The notes: generated by a model from the letters alone, not told the origin. Shown: positions 23,348 through 34,549, numbered from the stretch's first letter. The stretch: 64,000 nt of DNA from Sarcomyxa edulis (GCA_009761415.1 QUOL01000001.1:558001-622000), one strand, 5' to 3'. Program-made: numbers and translations.

Positions 23348-23683
23348 GACGCGACATGGTTCCTCGGTCTGAGTAAGCCTTCTGCAGGCTTACAATTATC
23401 TCGACTCGGAGACGATTGAGCTCCGAGAGTGGTTACGTATGGGAAGTATGACCTGCAATAGAATGGGTTTAAATGACCACAAGACTTTAGCGTGAGTAGA
23501 GGCAGGACGCACCGGGTAAGACTGCTGCATGATCTTCAAGTTAGTTGCGAGTTCGGGACCTAGTCTATCGTCGAGATAGTCTTCAAAGTAAGCAATTGAC
23601 GCGGAGCTCTGCCACTGAGAACGCCCAAGATATGAACACCAAGATACGCAAAAGAATTCGGGTTTAGAGGTGGTAGTACAGAT

Positions 23684-24123
23684 TTAATTAGATCTAGGAA
23701 CTCCTGGTCCGAGTTCCAGCAAATTGAGCCTTCCTATATCCCACTGCAATACAAGAGTCTCAGCAGTACATCGAGCAAGCGATCTGATTCGAAGCTTACC
23801 ACTCCCGAGGTGTAATAGACATCAGATTTGACGATTTTTTCCACCTCCTCAAAGTTCTTTGCTTGAAAAATGATCAACGATGCAGTAGGGTTATGGTTGA
23901 CGGGATCAGAAAGTGGTCCCCCGAGCTCTACATCAACATGACTTGTGATCAGGAGGAGTAGCAGGACGACACTTCAATAATGCTTACCGACGAAACCCTC
24001 CTCGTGCAATTTCACGACTACACGACGATGTTCCGGAAACACGGAGTTCTTGAGCTCTGAGATGTCCTTGTTAAAAGGAGCGAAGAGTACGAATCTGAGG
24101 ACTTGAGTAGATGTCTCGGCCAT
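23684..24123 (-). CDS. YCII-domain protein, array copy C
   Basis: Exons 24123-23988, 23927-23800 and 23743-23684, junction phases 1 and 0, encode 107 residues. It carries VLRFVLFAPFNKDISELK, PEHRRVVVKLHEEGFVG, ELGGPLSDPVNHNPTASL, FEEVEKIVKSDVYYTSGVWD and LLELGPGVPRSN. The middle exon is 128 nt, as in the other copies. This copy departs most in the loop after FAP (FNKD in place of YR-D) and has lost the Gly of the TGSL motif (TASL, as in copy D). Function is unknown. Confidence 0.85.
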
Positions 24124-24163
24124 TTTGCAGGAGCGTGAAGAAGGGAAGTGGATGCGTAGACTG

Positions 24164-24170
24164 TTATATA
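24164..24170 (-). promoter_or_regulatory. TATA element of YCII copy C
   Basis: TATATAA on the minus strand, 41-47 nt upstream of the ATG at 24123. It implies a very short 5' leader. Confidence 0.55.
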
Positions 24171-24635
24171 CCGCAAAACATGGTGTTCCGGCTCCACTCT
24201 GAGTACGCTAGCTCCAACAAAAGCCACAGTAAACTCCAGTAACCTTCTTTCAAGGCTGACGAACACCGACTCGGACATGATTGGATTTTTGAAGTCGGAG
24301 TGGCTGGTGGGTTCGGGATTGGATGCTATTACTGGGATTGTGGACTGGTTATGAAAGTTGCACGGCACCGCATAAGCACCGCTGTTACGCTAGCTCATCA
24401 CAAAGCTTCAAAGCGTGTTTTTGGCCTGAGATTGACGTATAGGCGATCAAGTAACATCATTCACTAGATAGAGCCGGAACGCACATGAGCCAGGGCTGAT
24501 ACGTTGTCGTCATTAGCATCAGGCAGTAGGCAAATTGAAGATCTGATCCGGTTCGGACTCAGCGAGTGAGAAGAATGCACGGACGAGATGATAAGTTGAT
24601 TTCATGTGGGACGACAACCATGTTAGGCGGAGGGA

Positions 24636-25070
24636 TTAAATAGAGCTGGGAACTCCTCCTCCAAGTTCCAGCAGGTAGAGCTTTTCAAGATCCCACTACG
24701 ACACACATATGTCAATTTCGATGACCATTTAGTGACAACGATTTGAAGCTTACCACTCCTGACGTGTAATATATATCAGCTTTGACTAGTTTATCCACAA
24801 CTTCGAAGCTTTCTGCGCATAGCATCACCAATGAAGCGGTAAGGGAATGGTCGATGGGGTCACAAAGCGGTCCTCCTAACTCTACCACAGAACAAGTCAG
24901 ATTGATTACAACAAAACGATGCAAAAATGCTCACGGACTATACCCTCCTTCTGCAATTCTGCTATTCCCTGGCGATGTTGCAAGTAGACAGATTTCCTAA
25001 GTTCTTCAGCATCTTTACGATACGGGGCGAACAGTACGAATCGCAAGAGTTCAAGAGATTTCTCAGCCAT
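24636..25070 (-). CDS. YCII-domain protein, array copy D
   Basis: Exons 25070-24935, 24881-24754 and 24695-24636, junction phases 1 and 0, encode 107 residues: LLRFVLFAPYRKDAEELR, LQHRQGIAELQKEGIV, QLGGPLCDPIDHSLTASL, FEVVDKLVKADIYYTSGVWD, LLELGGGVPSSI. It is the first copy in transcription order. The conserved EHR is QHR here, keeping the His. The upstream sequence (GAGTAAGCCTTC near 25140) resembles that before copy B (near 23371), so the duplicated unit included the promoter. Confidence 0.85.
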
Positions 25071-25113
25071 ATTACAGAGCCGGGGAGAGGGAATCCAGTC
25101 CAGTAGTAAGCCG

Positions 25114-25120
25114 TTATATA
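25114..25120 (-). promoter_or_regulatory. TATA element of YCII copy D
   Basis: TATATAA on the minus strand, 44-50 nt upstream of the ATG at 25070. Confidence 0.55.
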
Positions 25121-25514
25121 GCACAAGATGTCGTCCCTCTGAGTAAGCCTTCCTGAGTGTCAGAAGTGCCTCGGAGATGCTTGTACCCGAGACGACAAGT
25201 AGTGAATGTCTTCGAAGGAAATTCGGGCGCCATGCTATCGGCAGACATATTGACGCAATTCGACCGGCAAGACCAGTCCTGGTGTATAATCTTCAAGTTA
25301 GCATCGGTTTCAAGAGGCAGATTAACCTGCCGTCTTGCTACAGATGATCGCCTGGGCTATGCATCGAGAATAGATGATATGGGTTGAGTTGGGGATTCGG
25401 GAGGACATCAAGCTGGCAGTGTGGGAAACGTTGACCAAAACGTATCACGGCTGCGCCAGGCGCCCCTCGCGGCCTCGTCTTGTCATATCAACTTTACCTC
25501 GACCTCCTTCCATC

Positions 25515-26538
25515 ATGTCTAAACAATATCAGTTCAAACTCGTTCTCTTGGGTATGTCAAGTACTGCCTCTTAATAACCTGTATTTTCTCATCCTTTTCC
25601 CAGGAGAATCCGCCGTCGGGAAGTCAAGGTACACCTCCTGGACCTGTGTACAACGTGTTGTATACATCTGACCGTCTATCAGTCTGGTTCTGAGATTCGT
25701 CAAGGATCAATTCGACGACTACCGGGAGAGCACCATTGGAGGTGCGTAGACTACGTTCTTGCTCGTATGGGGATAGTTTCTGAGGCAGTCGTACGAGCAG
25801 CCGCATTCCTCACTCAAACCGTTACACTGGATGACCAAACGACGGTCAAATTTGAGATTTGGTATGTCTCCATTCTAAATGTTTCCATACCATATGTAAT
25901 TGGAGGGTTGTGTAGGGATACGGCTGGTCAAGAACGATATAAGGTTCGTTACTTCTCTGCGTAACTTATGACCCTATCTGACGATAACTTCTTCTACCAC
26001 AGTCCCTCGTATGTCCCCTCAATTCTCAGGCATCCTTCTCTGTTAACCCTGCTGACAATGTCCCCAGGCACCAATGTACTACCGCAATGCCAACTGTGCG
26101 GTAGTGGTATATGACATCACGCAGACGGCGTCTCTAGAGAAAGCGCGTACATGGATCCGCGAGCTTCAGCGTCAAGCAGACCCATCAATAGTCATTGCTC
26201 TATGCGGGAACAAATCAGATCTATCTGCGCGTCGGCAGGTGACAGAGGAAGAGGCCAAGAAATATGCAGAGGAAGAAGGTCTGATGTGGGGTGAAACCAG
26301 TGCAAAGTCAGGAGAGGGAGTATCAGAAATATTCACCGCTATCGGTGAGCTATTTTTGCGTTTTCATTATCGTCCACTGCTAATTAATTACAATCGTTAC
26401 GCAGCCAAGAAACTGCCTCTGACCGCATCTCCATCCTCGCGAGCTGGAGGATCTGCACGCGCCTCTGGAAGATCCGGCGTGGATCTCAATAAACAGACCA
26501 ATGCAGCAGGAGGACAGAACGATGCGTGCAATTGCTAG
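25515..26538 (+). CDS. RAB5: Rab5-type small GTPase (Vps21/Ypt5)
   Basis: Exons 25515-25551, 25604-25628, 25683-25741, 25801-25861, 25916-25943, 26003-26008, 26068-26344 and 26405-26538 give 208 residues. All nucleotide-binding motifs are present: GESAVGKS (13-20), the switch I effector region around YRESTIGAAF, WDTAGQERY (61-69), GNKSD (119-123) and ETSAKSG. The FVKDQFDDYRESTIGAAFLTQ segment is characteristic of Rab5. The C-terminus ends CNC, a CxC double-geranylgeranylation signal. It would control early endosome fusion and sorting. One exon is just 6 nt. The Ist1 gene at 30469 acts later in the same pathway, but clustering may be chance. Confidence 0.92.
26003..26008 (+). other. 6-nt micro-exon of the Rab5 gene
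   Basis: TCCCTC, flanked by ..ACCACAG and GTATGT.., encodes Ser-Leu (residues 71-72) of the invariant YKSLAPMYYR stretch. Without it the switch II sequence would lack two conserved residues while the phase stayed open, so protein conservation is the main evidence. Confidence 0.8.
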
Positions 26539-26934
26539 ACAAGTATTCAAAACACCCCCGCATTTACACTCTGGAGGCGTTTCGTTCGTTCGGTCCGACT
26601 ATACCACTCATACTCAATCCTCGATTCTAGTTTCGACCTTTTCCTCTTCATCCTCCCTATGCAGTTGCTTACTTTGTAGTTTATAAATCTGTTTCTCGTG
26701 TGATGCATTTGGACCTTTGGATATACATATTTTTTGAACATTTCGTGGGACGGTCGTACGTAGTACATACAAGAAAGAGTGTCCGTACAATAAGTTACGG
26801 TGCGTGCGTTATAAATGTGGGTACATGGGTTTTGAGATATGGAGGGTAATATTCTATAATCATGAGGGAGAAGCAACGGTACAGAAAACAGCACTGACAA
26901 AACAGAGAGTCCAGTTTGGAAAAAATCATAATCA

Positions 26935-29553
26935 TCAGAATCCAGCTGTAAATACGAAACTCGTCAATCCACCATACGATCTATTCAAGCAAACTTTGTA
27001 CTGACCTTCAACGAGTCCCTTCCTGATATCGACATGCGCAAGCTCCGACTGTTGAACCTCCTGGCTCCTCTCCCAAAACCACGTCTGATCCTTCATACTC
27101 GCAGACCGCAAATGACTCTCGATGAACCCCCGCGTCGAATCGCTTTCCGCGATATTGAAAGGCTTCAATTGGTACCGCAGCATCACAGACACGACTTCAT
27201 ACCATCTTTGTCTCTTCAGAAACGAAATGATCATCTCGCTGGGGTTGGTGGGGGTCACGCTCGTCTCGTCGGAAAATTGGTCGTGGATGTGGACGATATC
27301 AGTGAGGTACATTCCGACGAAAGGCACGCATGACCCTTCGACGCTTTGTAAGAGCGTGCGGTAGCCTGAGAACCCACCGGTGGGTTCGTTGTGCTTTAGT
27401 AAAGCGTCAAGATTTGATTTCCGTCCGACATGAGCCCAAGTTAGTGGCAGTCTTGTAATGACGGTACTGGAGAGTGCGTTAATCACCGCACTCATAGAAG
27501 CGAAGTTGTTCAGGTTCCGGCATTTCTACAAGAAAGCAGCACGAAAATGTGATGAGAATCAATGATATCAACGTCATGCATGCTTTTTTGAACTTACCTC
27601 GGCAACTTTGATCCAAAAATCAACAGTATCCGCTCTTTTCCCCAAAAACTCATTATTCAGAATACTCATCTTCACCCACGACGCCAACTTGTCGTGGGTG
27701 GCACAGAAAGCCGAGAGGTTACCGGAGAGTTTGTCAGCTTGTTTCATTTTCCCCCATGTTATACATTCCTGCGGGGATATCTTGGCGTAGAGCTTATGCT
27801 CATGCAGGCATAATTGTTCCGCGATGTCAGTAGGATCCAGTTTGAGTAACTCGTTCTTGTGCGCTTTGGATTTCCGACGCTTTCGAGGTGAGGCTACGGG
27901 TGAACTCAGGTTCAGGGGGCTTGCGAATGTCTGATGGTGGGAAAATAAACATTAGCTATGGCTTTTTCTGGAGGAAACACACGTATTGATGCCTTACCAA
28001 ACGCTTTATAGACTGTATGATGAGCTTGGCAGTGATCGCAAGAGGCTGGGGCGACGCAATAAGACTGAGAAATTCCGTAAGCCGTCGTGCGATATGCGGT
28101 TCCTCCTCCAGTAATCGATGGTCCTCCAGCCATACCGTGAATATCATAAGGATACGTTTTTGTGTTGGGAGAAGCTTCTTTTCTCTCCAGTCCACAAATT
28201 CCGTGGCATTGAGTTTTGTGGGGTGGTCCATACGGTATCTCTCGACGAGCATTTCGAATAGGGTATCGGCGGTAGCGAACGTGCGGAAGGTCATTAGGAA
28301 TATGTTTCGAAATAGGTTGTCTTGGGCTAGAGCTGTGGTATGCGTGTCAAATTTAGACTGGATCGTTTTATAGCGGGATAGACGGTCATACTACTTACCA
28401 GTTGGATCTTTAGTCGGTGGTTCCGAATATAACTTCTCCAGAAGGGCGTTCAAAGTACCCGACCTGATATGACCTTCCGGATCCAGCTGCAGCTGATCTG
28501 CGAATTCGGGTTGCAGATACCATGGTAGGATGGCTTGCGCCTGAATTTGATTGAGGTATACCACCGCTTCTTCACTCCCTGTGATCTTGATAATCTTATC
28601 CGCCCTGGCTTTGACGACATCGGGACTATTGAGTCGGTCTTGAGTCGACTCGATGAAGGTAGATAGTCGATTTAGAGAGCCCTGGTCGTCTACCAGCATG
28701 ACGCGACGACGCATGTGTCGAGAAGTGGAGTCCCTTCGTTGGAGGTCTGAGGGGGTATCGGGGGTTTGAGCGCCGGGGGTTGGGGGAGTGGGTTTGTTGA
28801 ATCCTTTTGCTGGAGGTTGAGGCATGGGCGTAGAAGGTGATTGCGGGTATGGTCTTGGTCTAGGGCTCGGGCTATCCGATATAGAATAAGCATCCATTTC
28901 GTCTCGGTGACGAGGAGACATTAGTGTATTAGTTGATGGCATGGTATTGCTTCTAGATGGAGGCTGGAGGGGTGGTTCTAAGTCAAATATTCAGAGGTCA
29001 TTTAGTGTACAGGCGGACGCACTTTGGAACCCTGATTCCTAGTCGACCATTCATAATCGCGGTATGAAGGAGACTCTTGGTCGTAAATCCCGTGAATACG
29101 TGATATCGGTGCAGAATTGTAAAGCTGTTCGGCTTCATATTCAAATACTCGTATTTCTTCGCGGACGCTTCTCAATCGTTGCGCCATTTCAGAAGAGAGA
29201 GGTTGGACGTATGCCCTCGGGATCCATCCCACCTTGCTCTTGTCTCTGGCGATGGCAGCCCACCATCCTGTCTCCTCTTTGGCTACCACATCGAGGATCT
29301 CGTTTTTGTGAAATGGAAGCTGTTCTGGGTCGTTTGTTTCGAAATCGTAGAGGCAAAGGACCGAATAGATGATGTTGAATTGATAATCGTAAACTGACTC
29401 GTAATCTGCGCTTGTGGTGCGAGAGGTAGCCAAACTACTAGAAGGCTCGGAAGAAGATGCAGAACTGTCCTCGGGACTCAACTGTACAGGATCGGGGTGA
29501 TAAGGCGAAGGGTCGATGGAAAGGTGAAGAGATTGACGCTGCGGTCGTGCCAT
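26935..29553 (-). CDS. SH3-domain Ras guanine nucleotide exchange factor (Cdc25 family)
   Basis: Exons 29553-29023, 28963-28399, 28332-27998, 27930-27598 and 27525-26935 close in phase and give 784 residues. An SH3 domain lies at about 65-122 (VLCLYDFETND ... LPFHKNEILDVV ... GWWAA ... GWIPRAYV). A disordered Pro/Ser region follows (178-280), then RasGEF_N (about 345-470; GTLNALLEKLYSEPP ... NIFLMTFRTFATADTLFE). The catalytic RasGEF domain is at about 505-750 (LLKLDPTDIAEQLCLHEHKLY, SMSAVINALSSTVITRLPLTW, PFVGMYLTDIVHI). This is the layout of fungal Cdc25/Ste6 exchange factors that load GTP on Ras upstream of cAMP or MAPK signalling. Transcribed toward Rab5, with about 400 bp between stops. 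The first intron's acceptor (CCAG) was chosen for phase. Confidence 0.88.
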
Positions 29554-30468
29554 GTCGAGGACTATCGTAAACCTGACTCAGTCAAAGTAGAAGGAAAAGA
29601 TGAGTTTCTTAGGTGCTTCGGAATGGCCTTGTATCATCAGGCTTCATCAAGAGAGGGAATGTGTCCGAGGCCCCAGAATTGGGCCGGCCTGAATGCGATG
29701 CTACTGCCATCATGATCAGCCGCAGTGCCACGACGGAAGCTCACGATTGATCTCACACACACACACAACTAGGCCTCGGAAGAACACATAGCATGCTCGT
29801 CTCATTCTTAGGACTGTAAGCTGTACAATGTAAGTAAAGGGTCGTCATTGGTAGACCTTAAATAGCGCATAAGAAGTTGTAACATGAAGCTGTCGGCTCA
29901 TCGTAGACTCGGACACGATCGAGGAGATGGGTTGATGACAGGATCTCTGCTGGAAACAACGATATCCAGGGGAAGCCCATGGATGTAGTCTGTGCAATGT
30001 TTCGTATTATGGAGAACGGCCTAGCTATAGTTTGGGACGCGTCTGAGATGGAACTCGACTCACCATTCGATGTAGCGCTCAAACCATCAACTCAAAGGTC
30101 ATACAGAGGGAGAATGCGGTATATTTGAGTAATTGATATCGTCAATGCGATAACGATTGATGAAAAACTGCCAGCCAGTCGATATTTATATCTCGCAGTG
30201 CGGTCATGAGTGAAGATAACCATTTTAGGATCCAGGCAGTTTCTGATTCCCTAGTTTGGCATCAAGCGCCGAGAAGATGAAGAGATGCGACGTCGACGGA
30301 GGATGAATCGATGGATGGGCCAGGATGGTGAGTCTGAGAGACCAAGAAACCGTGCCAAGATACGAATGCTTTGTTGTGACAGCAATGTGACACTGGATTT
30401 GCCCGTGTTGTGCACCAGCATCGATCTGATAACGTGACAGCCTCCGTGACTCTTCCGTCTATCAAGTC
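29554..30468. other. intergenic region between RasGEF and IST1 genes
   Basis: A divergent promoter region of about 0.9 kb. It holds a CA dinucleotide run at about 29754-29768. No ORF with recognisable content. Confidence 0.5.
29754..29768. repeat. short CA microsatellite
   Basis: Seven to eight CA units in the RasGEF promoter region. Confidence 0.8.
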
Positions 30469-31769
30469 ATGCCTCCCTGGAACGCTGCCAAAGCAAAGGT
30501 CTGCCTAGTGGCACATCTCCGCCCCTACGTCCTTACTTGTAGATATAATTAACTGATCGTCTAGACCCTCAGGTTCAACTCCGGTGAGTTATCTCTTCTA
30601 TCACTCAACAGCGCACTCCTTACCCCTTCCGAACAAGTCTCTCCGTCCAACGACTGCGCATTCTTCAAGAGAAGAAAGAAGCTCAGGCCAAAGCTTCACG
30701 CCGCGATATCGCTACCCTCCTTGAACGGGGAAAGATCGAGACAGCGAAAGTCAAAGTAGAGACCCGTACGTCGATCCGTCTCATCATCTTGTACAAATAT
30801 TCGTGGGATCCTTCAAAGGCTGAGGCTATCTGATGTGGCGTACTTGTAGTTATCAATGAAGACGTTCACGTAGAACTGCTTGAACTACTCGAACTATATT
30901 GCGAACTACTGTTAGCTAGGTTCGGTCTACTTGACCAAAAGTGAGCCTCTCGTTTTCTATCTTCCCTCGTCTTCTAAACTAAAATCTCAGCACTCGAGAA
31001 CCGGATCCTGGTGTCGCTGAGGGTGTGTGCAGCATCATCCACGCCGCTCCGCGCACCGAAATCAAAGGTGGCTATCGTAATCTTCGAATCGATCACCTCT
31101 CATAGGTCGAACTAAACCGTTGTGTACTATTCCCAGAACTCCATATCCTGCGAGATATCCTGATGCACAAATTTGGTCGCGAATTCTCCGTCGCAGTCAT
31201 GGAAAATCGCGATGGATGCGTAAGCGATCGCGTATGTACCCAATTCCATTTATATCCCGGAATCAGAATCCCTTGCTTGTTACTAACCAAGACACTCGTC
31301 ATACAATCAGGTAGTCCGGAAGCTGGGAATAGCTACACCATCAGCACAGCTTGTAGATGCTTACCTGTCTGAAATCGCCAAGGCGTACAGTGTCAATTGG
31401 TCTCCTCCCCGTGGACCCGGCGATGACGACGACGATAAGCCTGACGGAGGAGTTAAGGTCAGTCCGTCTTTAGGTTTTACCCCCGATCTCTTCACTTACT
31501 CGAGTAATTCAACTTAGGAACCAGTCAAGGTGCCCGTCTTAATAGCAGTACCTGACACGAAGAACGGCGACTCTTCATCTACGCCCAAACTACCCGCCAT
31601 CCCATCGACAGACGACGAGAAGCCCAAAGACAACAACTCCAACTCTACGTCCACTGATACGATCCCACCCAAGACATCCACCACGACTTCCTCGCCACCT
31701 CCACCCGAAACCCCGGAGGACGATTTCGACGCGCTAGCTAAGCGCTTCGCTGCGCTGAAAAAGCGGTGA
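30469..31769 (+). CDS. IST1: Ist1, regulator of Vps4/ESCRT-III
   Basis: Exons 30469-30498, 30565-30572, 30638-30765, 30850-30940, 30991-31067, 31137-31231, 31311-31457 and 31518-31769 give 275 residues. The ESCRT-III-like core occupies about 8-175 (SVQRLRILQEKKEAQAKAS, RRDIATLLERGKIETAKVK, INEDVHVELLELLELYCELL, SIIHAAPRTEIKELHILRDI, VVRKLGIATPSAQLVDAYL). A Pro/Thr/Ser linker ends in DDFDALAKRFAALKKR, which fits a MIM1 motif (LxxRfxxLKK) that binds the MIT domain of Vps4. It would act at endosomes in multivesicular body formation. Exon 2 is 8 nt (ACCCTCAG); using the downstream GGTGAG donor instead breaks the frame. Confidence 0.9.
30565..30572 (+). other. 8-nt micro-exon of the IST1 gene
   Basis: ACCCTCAG between a CTAG acceptor and a GTTCAA donor. 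It is the only reading that links MPPWNAAKAK to SLSVQRLRILQ in phase. Confidence 0.6.
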
Positions 31770-32555
31770 TCTATGGGATTCTTAGACGTACTCGTGGCAT
31801 GCCATGATGATGAGAAAGGGGGGTCGTGTAAATTGTCAGAAATCTCTTCTCTTATATCCCTGACATGCTATTGACTCTGTGCAGTTTACATACCCGGAAT
31901 CTGATTTGATTGTTCCACCGGGTTATTTTTCTGGCTTCTCCGTTCCTCGATTATATGTACTTTTTTCGAACGACATCACCAACAATCTCCTTGACGTGAG
32001 ACGTGGGACGTTCTGATTGTAAGGTGACCAGATCACCGGTCATAGACGGTATATACTAAAACGTCGCTTAGTTATAAAAGAACAATGACAATGATGCCCA
32101 CAACTTGGACGTCGACAAAGAACGACTATGAATCACATTTCTCCGATAAGCGATTCAAGGCCATGGACGGGATGAGCGATGGCGTCTTTATGGACGGGGA
32201 GCCGTTTAAATCCTTGTGGGCGGAGAAGAGGAAGCGCCTACGATACCCGAAGACGATATCAGGATTTTAGATTTGGTCAAGGGCCATGAAAAAATGGACG
32301 ATGCATAGTATGATGATGCAGTTTTTACATACACACGCAAATCCAAGTTCCAACAAATTCCGGCAGCCGCAGCATCATGGTGATAGGGACTTTCTCCGAG
32401 CGTAGAAGAGAAAGAGTAATATGTCCTCGCAAGTAAGGTAAGCGATAATGTCTCGAAGGAGGAAGGTAGAGGCCGGCTCGGTTAAGAGCTGTTTATTGCA
32501 CGCAGGTAGTTTTTTTCTTTCTTTCTGGACGGTCGGAATATTGGTGAGATTGCTA
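31770..32555. other. intergenic region between convergent genes
   Basis: About 0.8 kb holding the 3' ends of IST1 and of the minus-strand gene. A 61-codon frame at 32085-32270 has no recognisable feature. Confidence 0.4.
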
Positions 32556-33640
32556 TTAATAGATCGGCCTTAGGGAAGGGAAGGGAAGGTGAGGAGGGCT
32601 GTCGATGACCCGGTAGGCGGGAAGGCGGATGAGACCTGAGTGGTGATCAGACAATCCATATGGGTGGCGTATAGGTTCAGTGGTAAAGCGGACGTATTCG
32701 GAAGGGATGAGAGTTGAGTCTCCATGTCTACCACTGCGATGTGATGCAGAGAAGTCCCGCCGGGAGCTGAGGGTGATGTCCGAAGAATGGGTGAGAGATG
32801 GGTAACTCGATGAGGGAGATGGGCCTTGTTCAATCAGACCATTCGTGGGGAGGAACGAGATCACGGGGATAGAACTTCACAGAGACCGCTGAGGGAGGTT
32901 GTTCCGGCGCGGAACATGTGGTGGTGGTGGAAATAGCAGTTTCTTGCGGGTAAGGAGCGAAGATGCGTGGTAAAAGCTCGCGTCGGGTGACTATACGTCC
33001 TGCACGTTCTGCTAGTCTCTCAGACGTGACTGAATGTTCAGCAAAGCTGGCGTACCGAAACGAAAAAGCCATACTCAATACCGACAGCGTCCGAGTTCCC
33101 CAATTATACAAAGTTTACAGCCATCTGCTCAGGTCTTATGAGATCATATTGATGAATGATTTCCTGTAGTGAAAAAAAAATGGTATGATGCCGGTCTGGA
33201 GCGTCAAATGTTCAAACGAAATCGGCGAGACGTACTGTTGCTCAGATTGGGCGCCTTACATTGCACAGCTGGGATTGCCTCATGTGAGGGACGAAGATCA
33301 CCATGGAATAGAACAGAACAGAAGATGCCACGAAGGAAGGAAGCTCTCTTGACTCGGATGTAACGCGTTATTAGCAACCACGACTCACCTGACGGTGTCC
33401 TGCATTGGCAGGGACGAGGTCGAAACGAGCTGGGCGCTGGTTAGGATGCGATATCAAGCGCAGGTAAGATATGCTTGGAGGAGTAAGTATGATGCCATAT
33501 CCCAACCGGTCTTCTAATGAATGATTGAGACTGTTGGATGAGACAGAACAGACTTCTCCGGTCGCGCGAGGCAAGAAGGTCGGACCCAATTTGATTTCGG
33601 CGGAAGTAGCTATAGCCCCCAGTAGATCTCGGAAGGGGGC
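32556..33640 (-). CDS. probable gene of unknown function, incomplete model
   Basis: Several exon-like segments line up on the minus strand. 33640-33389 (84 codons, bounded by a pyrimidine-rich CTAG acceptor and a GTGAGT donor) reads APFRDLLGAIATSAEIK ... LGYGIILTPPSISYLRLISH. 33163-33110 (18 codons, bounded by CAG and GTATAA) reads EIIHQYDLIRPEQMAVNF. A frame containing RLAERAGRIVTRRELLPRIF ends near 32870 and can splice in phase over a 40-nt intron to a Ser/Pro/His-rich last exon ending at 32556. The junction near 33000 is not resolved, and upstream exons (perhaps to about 34120) are likely because no start ATG is placed. No domain was recognised. It is divergent from the methyltransferase gene. 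Confidence 0.5.
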
Positions 33641-34549
33641 CTAGGGGGGGGAGAAAGTGGCGAAAAGGCTTGAATCACTTTCGGATTTGCCAGTGGTGAA
33701 CTCATTCCCTAAGACAAGGTTACCGTCCCTTCCTCAGATCATCCAAACTTTCGAGGATGACGAGAAAAAGAACGTCAGGCTGACTCGTTATACACTTAAG
33801 TATGTCTCTTTGCCCATCCGAGTGTATTGAAGTCCTGTGGCGCACTATGGAAGTTCCTCTTGCTCTTCTTGGAATTTTCCTGCCCCGCGGCTAGAGAAAA
33901 TTTAGGACGCCAGAATTGTCAGTGTTGGCAAGCATGAAACTTGAATGAATATCTGAGAAAAGTGAGACTGCCATCTTCGGTGCCCTATCCACATGGATGA
34001 AACAGGAAGGATATACCAGGGCCTGAGATTGGGCGGGGCTAAGAGGATATCCGAGCTTGAGAAGAATACGACCACCGTATGTATGTACAGTAACCACACC
34101 TGAGTGGTGCGAACGACCCATTCAGGACCGTTGCAGTCCGTTGCGGCAGGAACCTCCGGTTTCTTATGGTTCGCTAGAAAAATGATGGCCGAAAGTTCGT
34201 CCAGATGTATTTGATACCAGGACGTTCAGCATCTTGAGAGTCAGTGAGCGGTATGGAGAGAAATGAGGAATACCTCTCGACTGCTTAGCGGTGTCTGTCT
34301 CGACTCGGAGGCTCGACGGAGGACGGAGAGAAATAATTGAAAATAAAGAGCCAATTTGTGTATTTCCATGCAGATCTCGATGAGATTTTGAGCCGATTTG
34401 ACTTTATGTCGAGTTATTCCCACGTGTCCAGGCTTCGAGAAATGCTTTCGCGCTTGGATCGGACTCTCGGTTTCAACCACGGTCTCCACCGACCATGTAC
34501 ATCACCCTTATAATCTGCCAGGCTTTTTATTTCATCACTTATTCCTAGC
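33641..34549. other. unresolved upstream exons or intergenic
   Basis: On the minus strand 33893-34121 has an open, protein-like frame (GVVTVHTYGGRILLKLG) and another short one lies near 33730-33790 (QPDVLFLVILESLDDLRKG). They may be 5' exons of the gene ending at 32556, but I could not join them in phase. The last 300 bp is the methyltransferase promoter. Confidence 0.35.

Noticed and set aside
32660..32735. tRNA-like stretch (GGTTCAGTGGTA followed by a GAGTTGAGTCTC loop)
   Set aside because: The A-box-like part is suggestive, but there is no proper B box (GGTTCGANNCC) and no acceptor stem pairing, and it lies within a probable coding exon on the other strand.
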